Of a DNA stretch of 64,000 nt, positions 1 to 12,160 are shown piece by piece. How positions within the stretch are numbered: the stretch's first letter is position 1; every line of letters starts with the position of its first letter. The stretch comes from Dermanyssus gallinae (lineage: Eukaryota; Arthropoda; Arachnida; Mesostigmata; Dermanyssidae). The notes beneath the pieces were generated by a model. It ran no database searches and had not been told where the DNA came from. It saw nothing but the letters and a program-made list of their open reading frames with translations. A program made the position numbers and the translations under genes. The stretch covers positions 1 through 64,000 of the forward strand of contig QVRM01002196.1 in assembly GCA_003439945.1 (NCBI GenBank). Direction: 5' to 3'.

Positions 1-730
1 GGTGGTTGGTTGGTGGGTGGTTATAGCGGCCGCGCGCGCGCGCATTGTGATGGTGGTGGTGGTGGTGGTGGCGCCCGGTGCCCGGCGCCACCCGCTGCCC
101 GCCTTTCAGCCCGTCTCAGCCCATAGGCAGCCCGTGGCAGCGAGGCTACGACAAACCTCCTCGTCGTCGTCGTCGCCACCGCCGCCCCTGCTGCTGTTGT
201 TGTTCTGGCTGTTGTTGTTGTTGCTGCTGCAGTTCTAGTCGATGCTGCTCCTGCGGCCGCGACGTTGTTCCTCTCGCCGCCACCCGCCGGCCGGTCGACC
301 TGCCTGCCTGCCGGAACCACCGTCGTCGTCGTTGGAGCGAAGGACGGACGGAATCGTCGTTTCGATTGTGTTTGCTGACGCCGCCTGGCGGCTCGTCGAC
401 GTCGACGGTGTCGAACATGCAGAAAAGACGAAGACGAAGAAGAACAAGACGATCGTTGACGATAGAGCACAGATGAACTAAGTGATGTGAGTCTGATGAT
501 CCTCATAGTGATCGTGGTAGAGGTGGTGGTGGTGGTGGTAGAGGTTTGCGTCGGAGGTTCGTTTGTGTCATCAGGAGTCTGTGGTCGTCAGACACAGGTT
601 CGGAAGTTGGAGGTCGTTGTTGCTGTTGCTACTGTTGTTGTCATTGTTGTTGTTGCTGTTGCTACTGTTGTTGTTGTTGTCATGGTCGTTGTTGTTGTTG
701 TTGCTGTTGTCGTGTCGTCGCTTGGGCGGC
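1..730. repeat. GC-rich triplet-repeat region (GTG/CGT/GTT/GCT)
   Basis: The stretch is built from degenerate GGT, CGT, GTT and GCT triplets, with the purest runs near 150-235 and 610-710. Several overlapping frames stay open on both strands and would encode poly-Val, poly-Cys, poly-Leu or poly-Gln. That is the signature of a triplet repeat and not of a gene. It is CpG-richer than the rest of the window, so an upstream promoter or 5' untranslated region is possible, but no promoter element or start exon can be recognised. Confidence 0.75.
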
Positions 731-3654
731 CACTTTCGCTTTCGGAGTCAGCGGCACCCGCAGCAGCAGCTGCAACAGCAGCAACAATATTAAACATCAG
801 CGGTAACAGCGGTAAGCCAGACACGTCTGACTGAGTCGTCAGATGATCGATTCGAACGCGGCGGCGCTCACGCATCAAGAGCAATGCTACTCATAGCAGA
901 GCTCTGAACAGTAACCATAGCAAAACAGCAGAAACAACACAAAGGACAGCAGAGGTTTTAAAACCACCGGTTCATACCTTTCAGCATCGACATCTATGCG
1001 ACGTCCCTCGGATATAGATTCTCACAGTGGTTATTCAAGGCTCGCCGGGGAATTGCTAATTCCGAATCTAAGTGAGCTGGTGGGGGAGCAGAACAATGCT
1101 CTCACCCAACCAGAACCAACAGACCAACTATGAAGGAAACAAAGAAGTAGAAGAAGAAGAAGAAGAAGGAGAAGAAGAAAATAGACTATATCGAATACCA
1201 GTCTCAAATGAGTTTACGTTCTGCCCCGCTATAAACGGAGAAACAGCAACTACAACAATTGTGGTTAAGTAAGTACAGTCGACTAACACTACATTGACTA
1301 TCATCACGGCTGCGACAACGACGACGACGACTACTGTGTTTGTTTGTGAGTGAACAAGCGAGCTGTTTGCTTGGCTAGTACATTCGTCAACTTTCTTGGA
1401 GCCTTGCATCACTATTCGCCGGTCGTCGACCTCGTCACCGTCGGCGGCGGCGGTTCTGTTATTGCCCTACAAACCGAAACAATGAGAGCTCCGAGATGAA
1501 AGGGAGAAATCCGAGGAATAGTTAGCTCCGTCGAGTAGCTCCGCGCGCGTTCGAACGTTGTCTTCGGGTATTCGCTCATTGACTTATTCGTTCAGCCAGC
1601 GTTCACCCTCCGCGAACCACTCCTTCCATGTTCCCACATCTCTCGACTACATCACTGCGTGTTCAACTTCTTCAGATCGGAAACGACACAACTACGAATC
1701 TACGAGATGAAGACGACACCAGCAGCAGCAACAGCAGCAGAGGCGCCTGTCTCCTCGGGACAGACAGGCGGGAGAACACGGAACGTCAACCAGATGATGC
1801 CAAACCATAACAGTGATGATGACAACGACGACGACAATTCACTCTCACTTTTCTCGTGCTGGCGACACTCTCGAACGGTCAACGTGGTGATCCAGCAGCA
1901 GCATCACCTGTTTATGTTGCCGTTGTTGTTGCCTTTGTTTTTGTTGTTGTTGTTGTAGTTGTTGTCGATGTTGTTGTCATCGTCGTCATTGATGTTGGTA
2001 CCCATTGATGGAGTTGTTGGTGTCTTTGTAGAACATCGTACGAGTTAGGACACCGGTTACTGCTACAACAACAACAACAACAACAACAATAACAATAACA
2101 ACAATAAGAATTACTACTACTACGAAGATGATGGCCAAAACTACAACTGCTTCTTCTTCTTCTCCGCCACTCACGGCGCCATTGACTGATCAAACTGCTG
2201 CCGCCGTTTCTGGTGTTTGTGCTTCTGATACTGGAACAACAACGCGTACAGCCCTGTGCTTCTCAATTGCTCTCTGAGTCTCGCCTCACTCTGCCGAAGA
2301 GCATTCCACGCCGGCTGTCATTCATAGCCGTTCATTCGAAGACTCAGGAACGTGCCTGAAGTCAGTGTGCTGGTTCGTCTTGGACGTCGACGCACCAAGT
2401 CGGATCACACGGTAAGCGAGAGTGTTGACAAACAATGTTGTATGCGTGCTATCGAGGGGGAGGTAGGTATGTACATAGGTATCTGTCTGTCTTTCGATGG
2501 GCCAGTCGTCGATCGGTGATTAGAGGCGTCTGCGCGCGAAGGGCTCGCTCCCCGTCGAACGGCGCCATAGCAACAATAATGAATGATGAATAAGATTCAT
2601 AATCATAATAATATGTGGCCACCAGCAGACGCCTGTACTGCGTACGTAGAACACGTTCGATCTTTGGTCGGCTGGTCAATTATTTATCTACCTATCTATC
2701 CAACGAGCTATCATCCATCCATCTATTGATTTGTCTAGTCCGCTAGTGTCTCTAGTCGTTCTAGCTGTTATTAGTATTGTTATTGTCATTATTGCTGCCG
2801 TTGTTGTTGTTGCCGTTGTTATTGTTGTTGTTGTTGTTGTTGTTGTTATTTTGGTGATGTTCACGTTATTCGCTGTAATTGTTCTTACTGTTGTTTTGGT
2901 GTTGTTGTTGTTGCCGTTGTTTTGGTGTTGTTGTTGTTGTTGCTGTTATTGCTGTTGTTGTTGTTGTTGATGTTGTTGGCAGTGTCTGTTTCCACTTGAT
3001 TGCTTTCTCGATCGTTGCTGGTGTTCTTCCGTACCCGGCGAGTGACTTACTTACTGAGTGACTTTATGCCGTCACTATAAAAATATTATTCATATACTCA
3101 GCGCCACCTTCTATACTGAAGAATAGTGTTGAAAGTGGTTAATGCCACAAGTCACGGTGGCTGGGACTTGGGCCGCGTAGCAACGCGCCCGATCTGGAAG
3201 CAAGCGGAGCGTTGCCATGGCAATAGAGCGGGAACAAAATAAATCTGCATGAGATCGATTCCAGCTTGGATAGAGTTCGCAATTTTTCTTCGCCTTGTTC
3301 GTTGCTCTCTCGCTAGACCTGTTCGAGCATTGGGCTGGTCCTGCTGCTGCTGTTGCTACATTCTCACGCTGAAAAATACTGTCTATGGTGGTTGGGTGTC
3401 GAAGGAAGCGTGGATCTGGCCAAGGGTAGAAAGGAGGTGATAACAAACTAAAAACAATAAGCGGGGAGGGGGGGGGGGGAGGCGACAAACAAGACAAAGA
3501 CCATCATGCAGAGAACAACTACCTTCACTACCCCGACAAACCTTGAAGTAATGGCGACCGCTAACGTGCCGAGATAAATCACACACACACGGAGCGTGGA
3601 GGCTGCGAGTTTCAGCGGTGGGTGTAAACTATTTACAAATAGCCAAAATATTAA
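731..3654. other. No recognisable gene; scattered triplet repeats
   Basis: This stretch holds a (GAA)n tract at about 1146-1180, GTT runs at about 1918-1975 and 2790-2975, and a CAA run at about 2065-2110. The CAA run is inverted relative to the GTT run just before it. Open frames in this stretch are low-complexity (poly-Glu, poly-Val, poly-Cys). No domain, RNA gene or transposon motif was seen. It is probably intron or intergenic DNA. Confidence 0.6.
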
Positions 3655-3689
<35 letters not shown>

Positions 3690-3711
3690 TATATTGTATA
3701 CCATATGTATC

Positions 3712-3745
<34 letters not shown>

Positions 3746-3776
3746 TATATTGTATACCGTATGTATCATATATATA

Positions 3777-3832
<56 letters not shown>
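3655..3832. repeat. Compound (TA)n microsatellite
   Basis: Three (TA)n tracts are separated by two near-identical interruptions containing GGTATATTGTATACC. The interruption repeats at a spacing of about 57 bp, so the locus is a higher-order repeat: TA tract plus palindromic spacer, duplicated. The open frames through it (alternating Tyr-Ile) are meaningless. Confidence 0.95.
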
Positions 3833-4014
3833 TATATAGATGGTAATCATAGTTGGTAGCCGTGCAATTTCTAACTCTATCTGAAGATGCTTCTGTGTCC
3901 TGTAGCGTCGAAATGATGACGAGAAGGTTCAGAGCTTATATCTCATAGATTAATAATATCTGCCTCTGTCGGTATGAATCTGTTGGCGAGTGTGTCAATT
4001 TGTTTATTTATTTG

Positions 4015-4015
<1 letters not shown>

Positions 4016-4072
<57 letters not shown>

Positions 4073-4073
4073 G

Positions 4074-4122
<49 letters not shown>

Positions 4123-4147
4123 CTATATATATATATATATATACATA

Positions 4148-4184
<37 letters not shown>

Positions 4185-4186
4185 GT
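4016..4186. repeat. Long interrupted (TA)n microsatellite
   Basis: About 170 bp of almost pure TA, with occasional AT phase switches and TATATC or TACATA interruptions. It is self-complementary, so it can form cruciforms and is likely to be length-polymorphic. Confidence 0.95.
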
Positions 4187-4559
4187 ACAAATATACACAC
4201 GACTAGGTCGGTGCTTCGAGCGAAGTTCCAGTAGCGCGTGGCCTAGCAGGCTGAGGCGCCGCTCTGAGGAAATGTCTATTCTGAACGGAAACGGACCCGA
4301 CGATACTCACTCGCTACAGCGCACAACGAGACGCCATAGAACAGCAGCAGCAGCAACAACAGCAGCCATCGCCATCGCTCTGAATGTAAGCAGGCTAGGC
4401 AGGCTAGCGTGGATCTTGCTGACGTCTGCTCGGACCAGAAACCAGAACCACACGGAAGTGGTGAGTCGACTTATCCACCACCGTCACCGCCACGGCCACT
4501 GCCATAATCCTGGCCTCATCGCTGGCGGCACCTCTGTCATGGCCGAGGCGGACAGGCAC
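4187..4559. other. Unique spacer, no gene recognised
   Basis: Mostly unique sequence with a CAG/CAA run near 4340-4365. A segment near 4240-4262 (TGGCCTAGCAGGCTGAGGCG) resembles a tRNA A-box, but no matching B-box (GGTTCGANNCC) follows at tRNA spacing, so no tRNA or SINE is called. Confidence 0.4.
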
Positions 4560-4792
4560 TCATTCCCCTATTTTGTTTGTTGTTGTTGTTGTTGTTGTCT
4601 GTCTCCGAGCGTCTGGACAGCGGCTACGCGCAGTTCAGAGGCAACACCCACAACAACAGCTGAATTAACAATTACGCCGACAACAGCAACAACAAAAGCG
4701 GCAACAACAACAATAACAAACAGCGACGACGACGACAACAACAACAATAACAACAACAACAACAAACAGCGACAACAACAACAACATTAGTA
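4560..4792. repeat. Inverted GTT then CAA triplet-repeat pair
   Basis: A GTT run at about 4575-4600 is followed within 60-190 bp by long CAA/ACA runs ending near 4790. The two blocks are complementary, so a transcript could fold into a long imperfect hairpin. Both strands stay open through low-complexity frames. Confidence 0.8.
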
Positions 4793-7700
4793 ACCTTTTG
4801 ACCGAACAATCTACGATCTAGATCCACGAGAACAAGCCACCCTTTCATTTTTCTCCGGCAGGTAGCGCCAAATCCAGCCAGGCTCACGCAGCACCAAAAG
4901 CTTCAGCCAATACCTGCGGTTCTCTCACTACTCGTAGTGACAGCGCACGCTGTGGTGTCAACGAGAAACTATACACTGGATCTATCGCAGAGTGTCGCCG
5001 AACGAATAGTTGTAACAACTTAAGGAGATCGCAGAACTCAGTAGGACAGGTATGCTTCCGATGAATTGGGCGGAAGGGGCCGAACATTTCTTGTTTAGGA
5101 GTCCTAGTGACAGCGACACAGTACAATACCGTTGTATGAATGTGGCTGATTTGAAACGAGCGGTTTCGTGAGACCAATTTACTTGAATTGCAAGAACAAT
5201 ATGAATAAGCCTCTCTTTTTATATATAACATAAAAAGCTGTTAGCCGTAACATTTAACGTCCATATTTTCCGAGTGCTCACCACTCTGTTTGGTGTCAAA
5301 TGGATAAAAAGTCGATTATGATAACAACGTAATTAAGCCGTCCGTGAACAATTGCACCGTTGCAAATATTGTAAACGCTGCCCTTTACGCGAGTTGAGGA
5401 ACGTATGTCGAGGTGGAGACAAACGAGAGAAAATGTTCACAATCGCACGGACAAAAAGTAGACAATCTGCGAGATATCGACATCTTTCTTTGTTTTTCTT
5501 TTCTCTCTTTCGATCGCAACCTCGCTCGAGTTCGAGATCTCTACCCAAGAGATCGGACTAGCGTCTGCGCTCGATTAGCGTTCTAATATTACATTGCATT
5601 CCATTGCGTACGACGACGTGATAGCCCAGTTGACGAATGCCGCTGAGAAAGCAGAGTCAGTAGCAGGTCATGCGTGTTTCGTCTACAATACTGCGAAGGT
5701 TCATTCTAGACGTGTGCAAGTGTAACGCTGCGAATGTATTACAAGCAGCAGCTGGCCGCACCGGTTAGTTACATATATAATCGTCGCGCCTGTTTAATCC
5801 ATCGCCCATCGCACACGTCATCGTCAGATCGTTGCTATGTGAAGCTGGAGCATTTCACGGACGGGCAGACGGACGAACGGACGACCTGTACCCTGAACGA
5901 CTTGTTCCAAACAGACGAAAACAGGCAAAGAGTTCCAAACAGAGAATAGGCCAAGCATGCATGTGCAGGAACAGAAGCAGCTCATCACTCAAGACTCAAC
6001 TAGCCAACGCGTCGCTGCTCCCCTCACGAGCCCAAGTGCAGTGTGTTGGCGAGCGCTGCTGGCGGCGTGGGCTGCCCGGGTGGGTCGGTCGTACCGTGTA
6101 CCGTCCGTACATAATGTACTAATCGACAGGAGCGAACTATGTACACATACACCCGTGCCGGTTTCGTTGGCGCGTTCACAAGCTGCGACCTGCAGAAACC
6201 TACTGATCACCTACAGCGCGTTGGCGATGGTCGCAGGTTTTTCTGCTGTGCAAAATGGAGAAACCCAAGCGCAACCCTTGGCTGAACCAGCTGAGCTCGT
6301 CACGAAGATATAGAACGCGAGAGCTTCGTTTACAGAAGAGGACGTGTTTAATGCACACGTGTTCTCATTTCGAGGGCTAACGAGAGTCGGCATACGACCT
6401 GCGTGCGTGCGTGCATGCCAAGTGTCGCTTTTCCATAGGCGTTTGAGCTGGATTAGTGAACAACGACCTCACAGGTTCTCATATTTGATTCCGTATATGT
6501 ATGTATATATATACATACATACATACATACAAAGCCGTCTATAAAAAAAAGTGCCGCCATCCTTGAGATGGTCGTATAACTCGGTAAAACAAGATTTTTC
6601 AGTGAGATGGAGCGCAAACTTTTTATTCAAGAGTGATAGTGAATCTGCTATTATTTGTTATACTCACGTGGCTGGCCGAAGATCAGTTCCAAAACGTGCG
6701 TTTGCGAAAGAACGAGTGTTTCGATAGAAAACTGAACATACCTGCTAGTCTATGTGACACCCAAAATTGGATAGAGGCAGGGAATAGCCGTTTTAAAAGG
6801 TTTGCAAAAATAAACAGTCTGTGACGCTCTTCTCTAAGCTTTTTAGTTTAATAACTTTAGAAAATGATTATTTTTGTGAGAAAACACAAATTATCACAGA
6901 AATTCATATATTTTACACAAAATCGATCATGGCTCGATTCGTGGTTGTAATTCATATACGTTTTTCTCGTGTACTTATCGGAGGGGAGTGCATACATAGA
7001 GCTAACATTTTTATTTGCCCTAGCAAACATTTTACCTGTATTATTCTTAGAATCACATGCACTGAATATTATATTATAACAGCTGCTCGAAAGAACGACC
7101 GCTATTCACACTCTGTGATCGTTGCAAATATTTTGTTGCACTCGTTATATATATATATATATATATATATATAACGCACACCGCTTCAACAGCATTGCGT
7201 TTACTGGAGGCGCAAGTTAATCGGGGTTTCGTAGATGCTACCGTACAAAATAAGTTGCGGTTTAAACTGTCGGGTAGTCGCGGCGGGCATGCAACCAATG
7301 GTTTCGTCTCGGCCAATCCATTATCGATCGATCCTCGAAGGTAGCGTCTAAGACTAACTTGTGTGCCTGAAATACGTCCCCTTTTGTTAAGCAAGGCGTC
7401 ATGCAGAAAAATGGCACACATATAATGATCTCTGCTTATTCTGTGTATTTTTCTGCAGAAGCCAACGACCGTACACTCAACACACTCTAGCGCTCAGTCG
7501 GCCACAGCAAAACGCCTGAGCTTGCTGTAAGTGGTCCGCAGTCTTAACTAGCTAAAACCGGTTCAACTGTAGTGCTTCGTTAGTTACTAAATTTCTGCAC
7601 GGTTTCTGCCGCGATCCACATCAACGCTTGCGGCCACGTTCTAAATGCCTGCAGAACACATGACGGATGCTCAGTTAGAGCCCTTTCATTGATGATGGCG

Positions 7701-8682
7701 CTTTCCATATTTCCACCGTTCTCACCGCCCGTCGTCAAGACGGCTGCCTCTGTATGTTCCTGCTCTTGAACGCAACCACTGAGGCTGATGGATAGACGCA
7801 CAAACGTGCCGCCACACGATTATGTATGCGGCGCCTGTCCGGAAACGCTCTACGTATATTCCTGCGCGCGACACGCGTCTTACCGTTCGATGCTACTGCT
7901 GCTGGTAACTACCATAGATTAGCTCATGCTTTCTCGTCATTCGCGAACCGGTTCACCAGTGTAGGCACGTGGTAGATAGACAGCCTACACGTTGTAATAG
8001 GAGGCTAATCGAATACACTTAATGTGCGGCCGCCTCTTGGTCTATAACTGATCTAAGCAAAAAAAAAAAAGCAGAGTCGTTTCCGTGGTCTGGTTTGCGC
8101 TTAGTGGATGGTTCTTCCGTCGTTTTTGCGCACCAATTTCTTGGAGCGGTGTTTTCCCCTCTGTGGTCTCGTTTGTTTTTTCAATAAGAGGCGGCATCGC
8201 CAGGCGTGTGCCTGCTGCTACCCGATAGATGCCAGACGCCGCTCGAAAAATTTGCCAAAAGCTACAGAAAGTTCGGCTTGTGTCGTATACGAAGATACTG
8301 GTTGTTAATTAGACGAGATTAACGTGCCACTTGACTCGTGCCTTTAAAACGTTTCGCCGATGCTGCCTTCGCTGATTAGTCGGTAACCGAGATGCACTGT
8401 CACGGTATTGGTAGGTTTCGGTGGGAGTAGCCGCTGGGAGAGGCGTTTGAGGAGACTTAGTAAAGCTCAGTAAAAGTGATTATGATAATGATACACGGGG
8501 CAGACTTCGTTGTAGCGCACATGAGCGGTGAGAGCGTGAAGTTTTAGTTGCGTCGTATTGTGCAGGGGGCGAGGGCGTCATCCTCGCCACAATATACTAA
8601 ACCGTTTGGCACATAACGAGGTTCCAAAAGTAACAGAAAAGTGAGTTGTTAAATAAATCAAGTACACATTTTAAGTGTATGG
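4793..8682. other. Unassigned unique DNA
   Basis: This stretch contains no recognisable domain. It includes a (CA/TA) tract near 6505-6532, a (TA)n tract near 7146-7173, a poly-A run near 8060, and a candidate exon listed separately (7459-7526). The part from about 6095 to 6360 resembles, with much divergence, the tandem unit found at 44.1-44.7 kb (shared segments around ACATAATGTACTAAT, CTCGTCACGAA and TTTAATGCACAC). Open frames up to 118 codons are present but look like chance. Confidence 0.4.
7459..7526 (+). other. Candidate 68-nt internal exon (splice-site prediction only)
   Basis: A strong acceptor (GTATTTTTCTGCAG) is followed 68 nt later by a consensus donor (GCT then GTAAGTGG). Only one of three phases is free of stops, reading KPTTVHSTHSS and onward. 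Length and both splice borders would suit a small internal or 5' untranslated exon of a plus-strand gene. There is no domain and no transcript evidence, and strong-looking splice pairs occur by chance in 64 kb, so this is a weak prediction. Confidence 0.2.
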
Positions 8683-9420
8683 GCAACCATAACTCAAACC
8701 AGCATCGTTAATAAAAATTCTCATAACAAGCAAATATTCCTGGATGTTTATGTTACTACCGTAGTGGTAAACTTTGAAGTTAATTACTATGAAAGCTCAG
8801 AAATTAGACTTCAGAGGATCTCCATTAAGGCGATTTTTTCCTCATTACGGCTACTTTAGTGTCGGGCCAGCCAAATCAGTATAACAACCTTTTTTTAGGG
8901 CGGTTGAACACACGGTTATTACTGCGGAGAAGCTCCCTGCAAGAGTTACTTTGCAACCATAAATTAAACCATTATTAGATGTTTATGTTACTTTCGTAGT
9001 GGTGAACTTTTAAGTTAGTTACTATGCAAGCTCAGAAATTAGACTTCAGATGATCACCATTAAGACGATTTTTTCCTCATCACGACTACTTTAGTGTCGG
9101 GCCAGCCACATCAATATAACAACCTTTTTTAGAGGACTAACTGGAGAGGACGGTGGAACACACGGTTACCACTGCGGAAAAGCTCCCTGTAAGAGTTACT
9201 TTGCAACCATAAATCAAACCAGCATCGTTAACAATAATTCACATAAAAAGCAAACATTTTCTGTCATGTTTATGTTATTACCGTAGTGGTAAACTTTGAA
9301 GTTAATTCATATGAAAGCTCAGAAATGAGACTTCAGAGAATCTCGATTAAGACGATTTTTTTCTTATCACGACTACGTTAGTGTTGGGCCAGCCACATCA
9401 GTATAACGACTTTTTTTTAG
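8683..9420. repeat. Three-copy tandem array, unit about 250-270 bp
   Basis: Copies start at 8683, 8953 and 9203, each with GCAACCATAA followed by similar blocks: GTTTATGTTA, CGTAGTGGT, TCAGAAAT(T/G)AGACTTCAGA, AAG(G/A)CGATTTTTT and AGTGT(C/T)GGGCCAGCCA. Unit lengths are 270 and 250 bp. The middle unit lacks about 20 bp near its start. The third unit ends abruptly at about 9420, where R1 LINE sequence begins, so the array was probably interrupted by the LINE or formed beside it. No coding sequence lies inside. Confidence 0.9.
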
Positions 9421-10205
9421 AAGACTCTTTGGGCCCGACGCAGGCGGGTCCTATTAGCGGCGAACTTTAGGATGTCGGAATGCCAGGCTGGAGTTCTGTA
9501 AAGGGCAACTGACTTGGCCGCAGACATGATTATGCGCCGTTTGAATTGTCGTGGTCCATAATTATTAGGCATGAGCCGTGCGAAGTTCTTTGCTGTCTTG
9601 ATTGCCTTCTCCGTCGCCCGCCGCACGTGTTCAGTGCCGCGAAGACCCCTGTCTAGGGTGACCACGAGGTACCTCACCTTATTACGAGTGCGATCTTCTG
9701 GTCTTCTAGACGGAAAAGAAGGGCAGGACAGATCCTCCGTCCTACCAGGAGTATGGCCTCGCTCTTATCGGGAGCGAGGGCGAGTCCCGCCGCGTGTATC
9801 CATCGGGCGACATCGTCAAGTGCCTCTCTAGCACGGCTCTGCAGGCAGTCTCGTGTCCGGACCTGAATGGTGAGGACGAGGTCGTCGGCATAAACTAGGA
9901 GGCTGACCCCGGGGAGAAGGTCCCTTAGCCGCAGCACATCGTCATACATTATGTTCCATAGCAGTGGCCCTGCAGCACCCCAGCAGTCATGTTAAAATTG
10001 GTTCCGTGGGACTGTATTATCCGGTTTTTTAGGTAGTTCGATATGACTCTGCTGTAAAAAACGCTCTTCTTTTGGAGAGTCTCCAGGATGACTCTCCACA
10101 GTATGCTGTTAAAAGCGTTTCGGACATCATGTAAGATGGCGAGGTAGAGGTCCCGTCTTCTCGGCGCAAATTCGTAGAGAAGTTCGGCCTGCGTCTGGAT
10201 TGTAC
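9417..10205 (-). pseudogene. R1-clade LINE reverse transcriptase fragment, 5'-truncated and frameshifted
   Basis: Read on the minus strand this is the middle of a non-LTR retrotransposon reverse transcriptase. Going 5' to 3' there is a block with ILHDVRNAFNSILW (the region holding the first catalytic aspartate) at about 10110-10065, then GVLQG near 9975-9960. A frame change follows, then SLLVYADDLVL with the YADD catalytic box near 9895. Another frame change leads to YLVVTLDRGLRGTEHVRRAT and ARLMPN, the thumb and post-RT segment typical of the R1 group. The endonuclease, the N-terminal RT and the C-terminal CCHC end are missing. Breaks in frame between the blocks make it a dead copy. The R1-clade call is from motif style; other I/Jockey-superfamily clades remain possible. 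Confidence 0.85.
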
Positions 10206-10980
10206 ATGGTTCTTGCTTTTGCTGGTGTTGTGGTCAATGCCAATCAGTGTTGTTGTTGTCGTTGCTAATTAGTGTGGTTGCTGTGCATTTTCGTGTATGA
10301 TTTGGTTGCTGTAGATTGTCGTGTATGATTTGGTTGCTGTAGATTGTCGTGTATGCTGCTGTTGCTGACGACGATAGTGATGTAAGTAGGTAATACTGAT
10401 ATTGTTCTTGCAATTAGCAACCTTATGCAACTGCAGCTTGACACAGCCATTGTCGCTGGCGTGGCAAACGCTGCCAAGCGTTGCTGCCGGGTCTCTGAGC
10501 TGATTGCCGCGTCATTAGTATCGTTCTGGTTGCTACAGCCGGTCACCGGTCGTAGAGCAGCCAGAACAGGTTTTTCGTTGGCCTCATTGTAGCTCATGCG
10601 ACTTTAGGAGTCCTATCTTCTCGCGCTATCTCATTCCTTATCTTCCTCTCTCTCTCTCTCTCTCTGTATTTCTCGCCGAATTCTCTCGCCCTATCTCACT
10701 AAACTTCTCTTAGTGTCATTCTTCGTTCTCTCACTTTTTCCCTTTTCCCTCGTCATTTCTTGCCCTAGGAGGACCATCTCGCATTACTCCCATTGAGTCG
10801 TCCGTCGGTCTCCCTGTTGGCTGCGTGTTTGTCGGGCGTGCGGCGTCTGATCATACATACGCCTGGCTGTTTGTGCTGTTCTCTATTTGACGCTGCTAAC
10901 AGCTTACTGCGTGTTTCTTTTCTGGCTGCTGCTTTTGTTGTCGTCGTGTCGTCGTCGTCATCGCCGCTGATAGACCGAGT
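10206..10980. other. Spacer with a 28-bp tandem repeat and a CT-rich tract
   Basis: About 10270-10360 carries nearly three copies of a 28-bp unit containing TTGGTTGCTGTAGATTGTCG. A CT-dinucleotide run lies near 10645-10665 within a longer pyrimidine-rich stretch (10600-10770). No gene was recognised. Confidence 0.6.
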
Positions 10981-10984
10981 TGTT

Positions 10985-11200
10985 TGCTGGCTCGCATCTT
11001 TCTCTCTTTATTGTTGTTGTTGTTGCTGTTGTTGTTGCTGCTGCTGGTACTACAGGTACATTGCTGCTCTACGATACCTTTGCGACTACTCTGCCGACGA
11101 TTGCCAACAGGAGCATCAATAAGAACAGTAATAACAACAACAGCAGCAACAACAACAACAACAACAACCAGAACAATACGAGAAACAACAACAGCGGTTG
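10985..11200. repeat. Inverted GTT/GCT then CAA/CAG triplet-repeat pair
   Basis: A GTT/GCT block at about 11010-11046 is followed by a CAA/CAG block at about 11135-11195 in opposite orientation, separated by about 90 bp of unique sequence. The arrangement matches the one at 4.6 kb and could form a long hairpin. Confidence 0.8.
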
Positions 11201-12160
11201 GTTATGGACGTCTCTCTAGACAATCACTGTCAGGGTCAGCGTGAGTCTCTACAGCCTGTTTGCACGACGTGGCGGCTACTAGGGCTATTGCCACGGTCTG
11301 CTGCTGCTGGTGGACATAGCATTTTTGATGCTGGTGCTTTTATTGTTGTACATACAGCACGCGATTGGTGCACGTAGGGCAGCGGTGGCGTCGTTACGCC
11401 AAACGCTGGACTTGATACAACTTCATACGAACTGGCACGTTTGATCGCTGCCTCACTTGATCGGATAGACTCAATTGCTTAAGCTCGTGCAAGCATTAGC
11501 CACGTGGCGAACGCGCTCTTCTGAGTTGCAAAAGAGCCCCGTTTTCACTTCCAGCACCGTTCACGACACGCAAGGATGACGAATTGAAGGAACATGATGA
11601 GCAGCAGAAGAACAACAAAGGTGACCACACGAAGTACTGTTGTTGTACTCTGCTTGTTGTTGTTGTTGCCATTGTTCTTGTTGTTCGTGTAGTCAACGTT
11701 GTTGTTGGCGTTGCCAATGTTGTTGTTGTTGCTGGTGCAGCAATTTGTTGTCGTTGTTAATGTTGTAACGGCCCAATCAAGTGGGTAGGTAGGTGGGTGC
11801 GCAGTACGTCGTCGAAATCTTTTGGGGATTTGTAAACGACCGGCTGTAGCAGCGGCACCAGAAGCAGTAGTGGAACGACCAGCAATATTCATTGGGGCAC
11901 ACCTGATCCTACTTCTTGTCTACGCAAGTGTTTTAGTTGCGGTAGCAGTAGCAGCAGCAGGACAGTAATACTGGTAAGAAGGCGCTGTTGGTAGCTGTCG
12001 TATCAACGACGAATACCTAGCATCAACAGCGACAACAACAGCATCAAGAGCAACAACAACAACAACAACAACAGCATCAACAGCGACCAAAACAGCGCCA
12101 ACAGCTACAGCAACGACAACTGTCGTCAGCTTGTCTTGCTAAACTTTGGTAAAGTTTCCA
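11201..12160. other. No gene recognised; triplet repeats
   Basis: GTT runs lie at about 11637-11765 and CAA/CAG runs at about 12030-12120. Between them is unique sequence without recognisable motifs. Open frames are low-complexity Thr/Asn/Val-rich peptides. Confidence 0.55.

Noticed and set aside
5352..5561. Zinc-finger-like HRCKYCKRCPLRELRNVC
   Set aside because: Spacing does not fit C2H2, and no supporting splice sites were seen.
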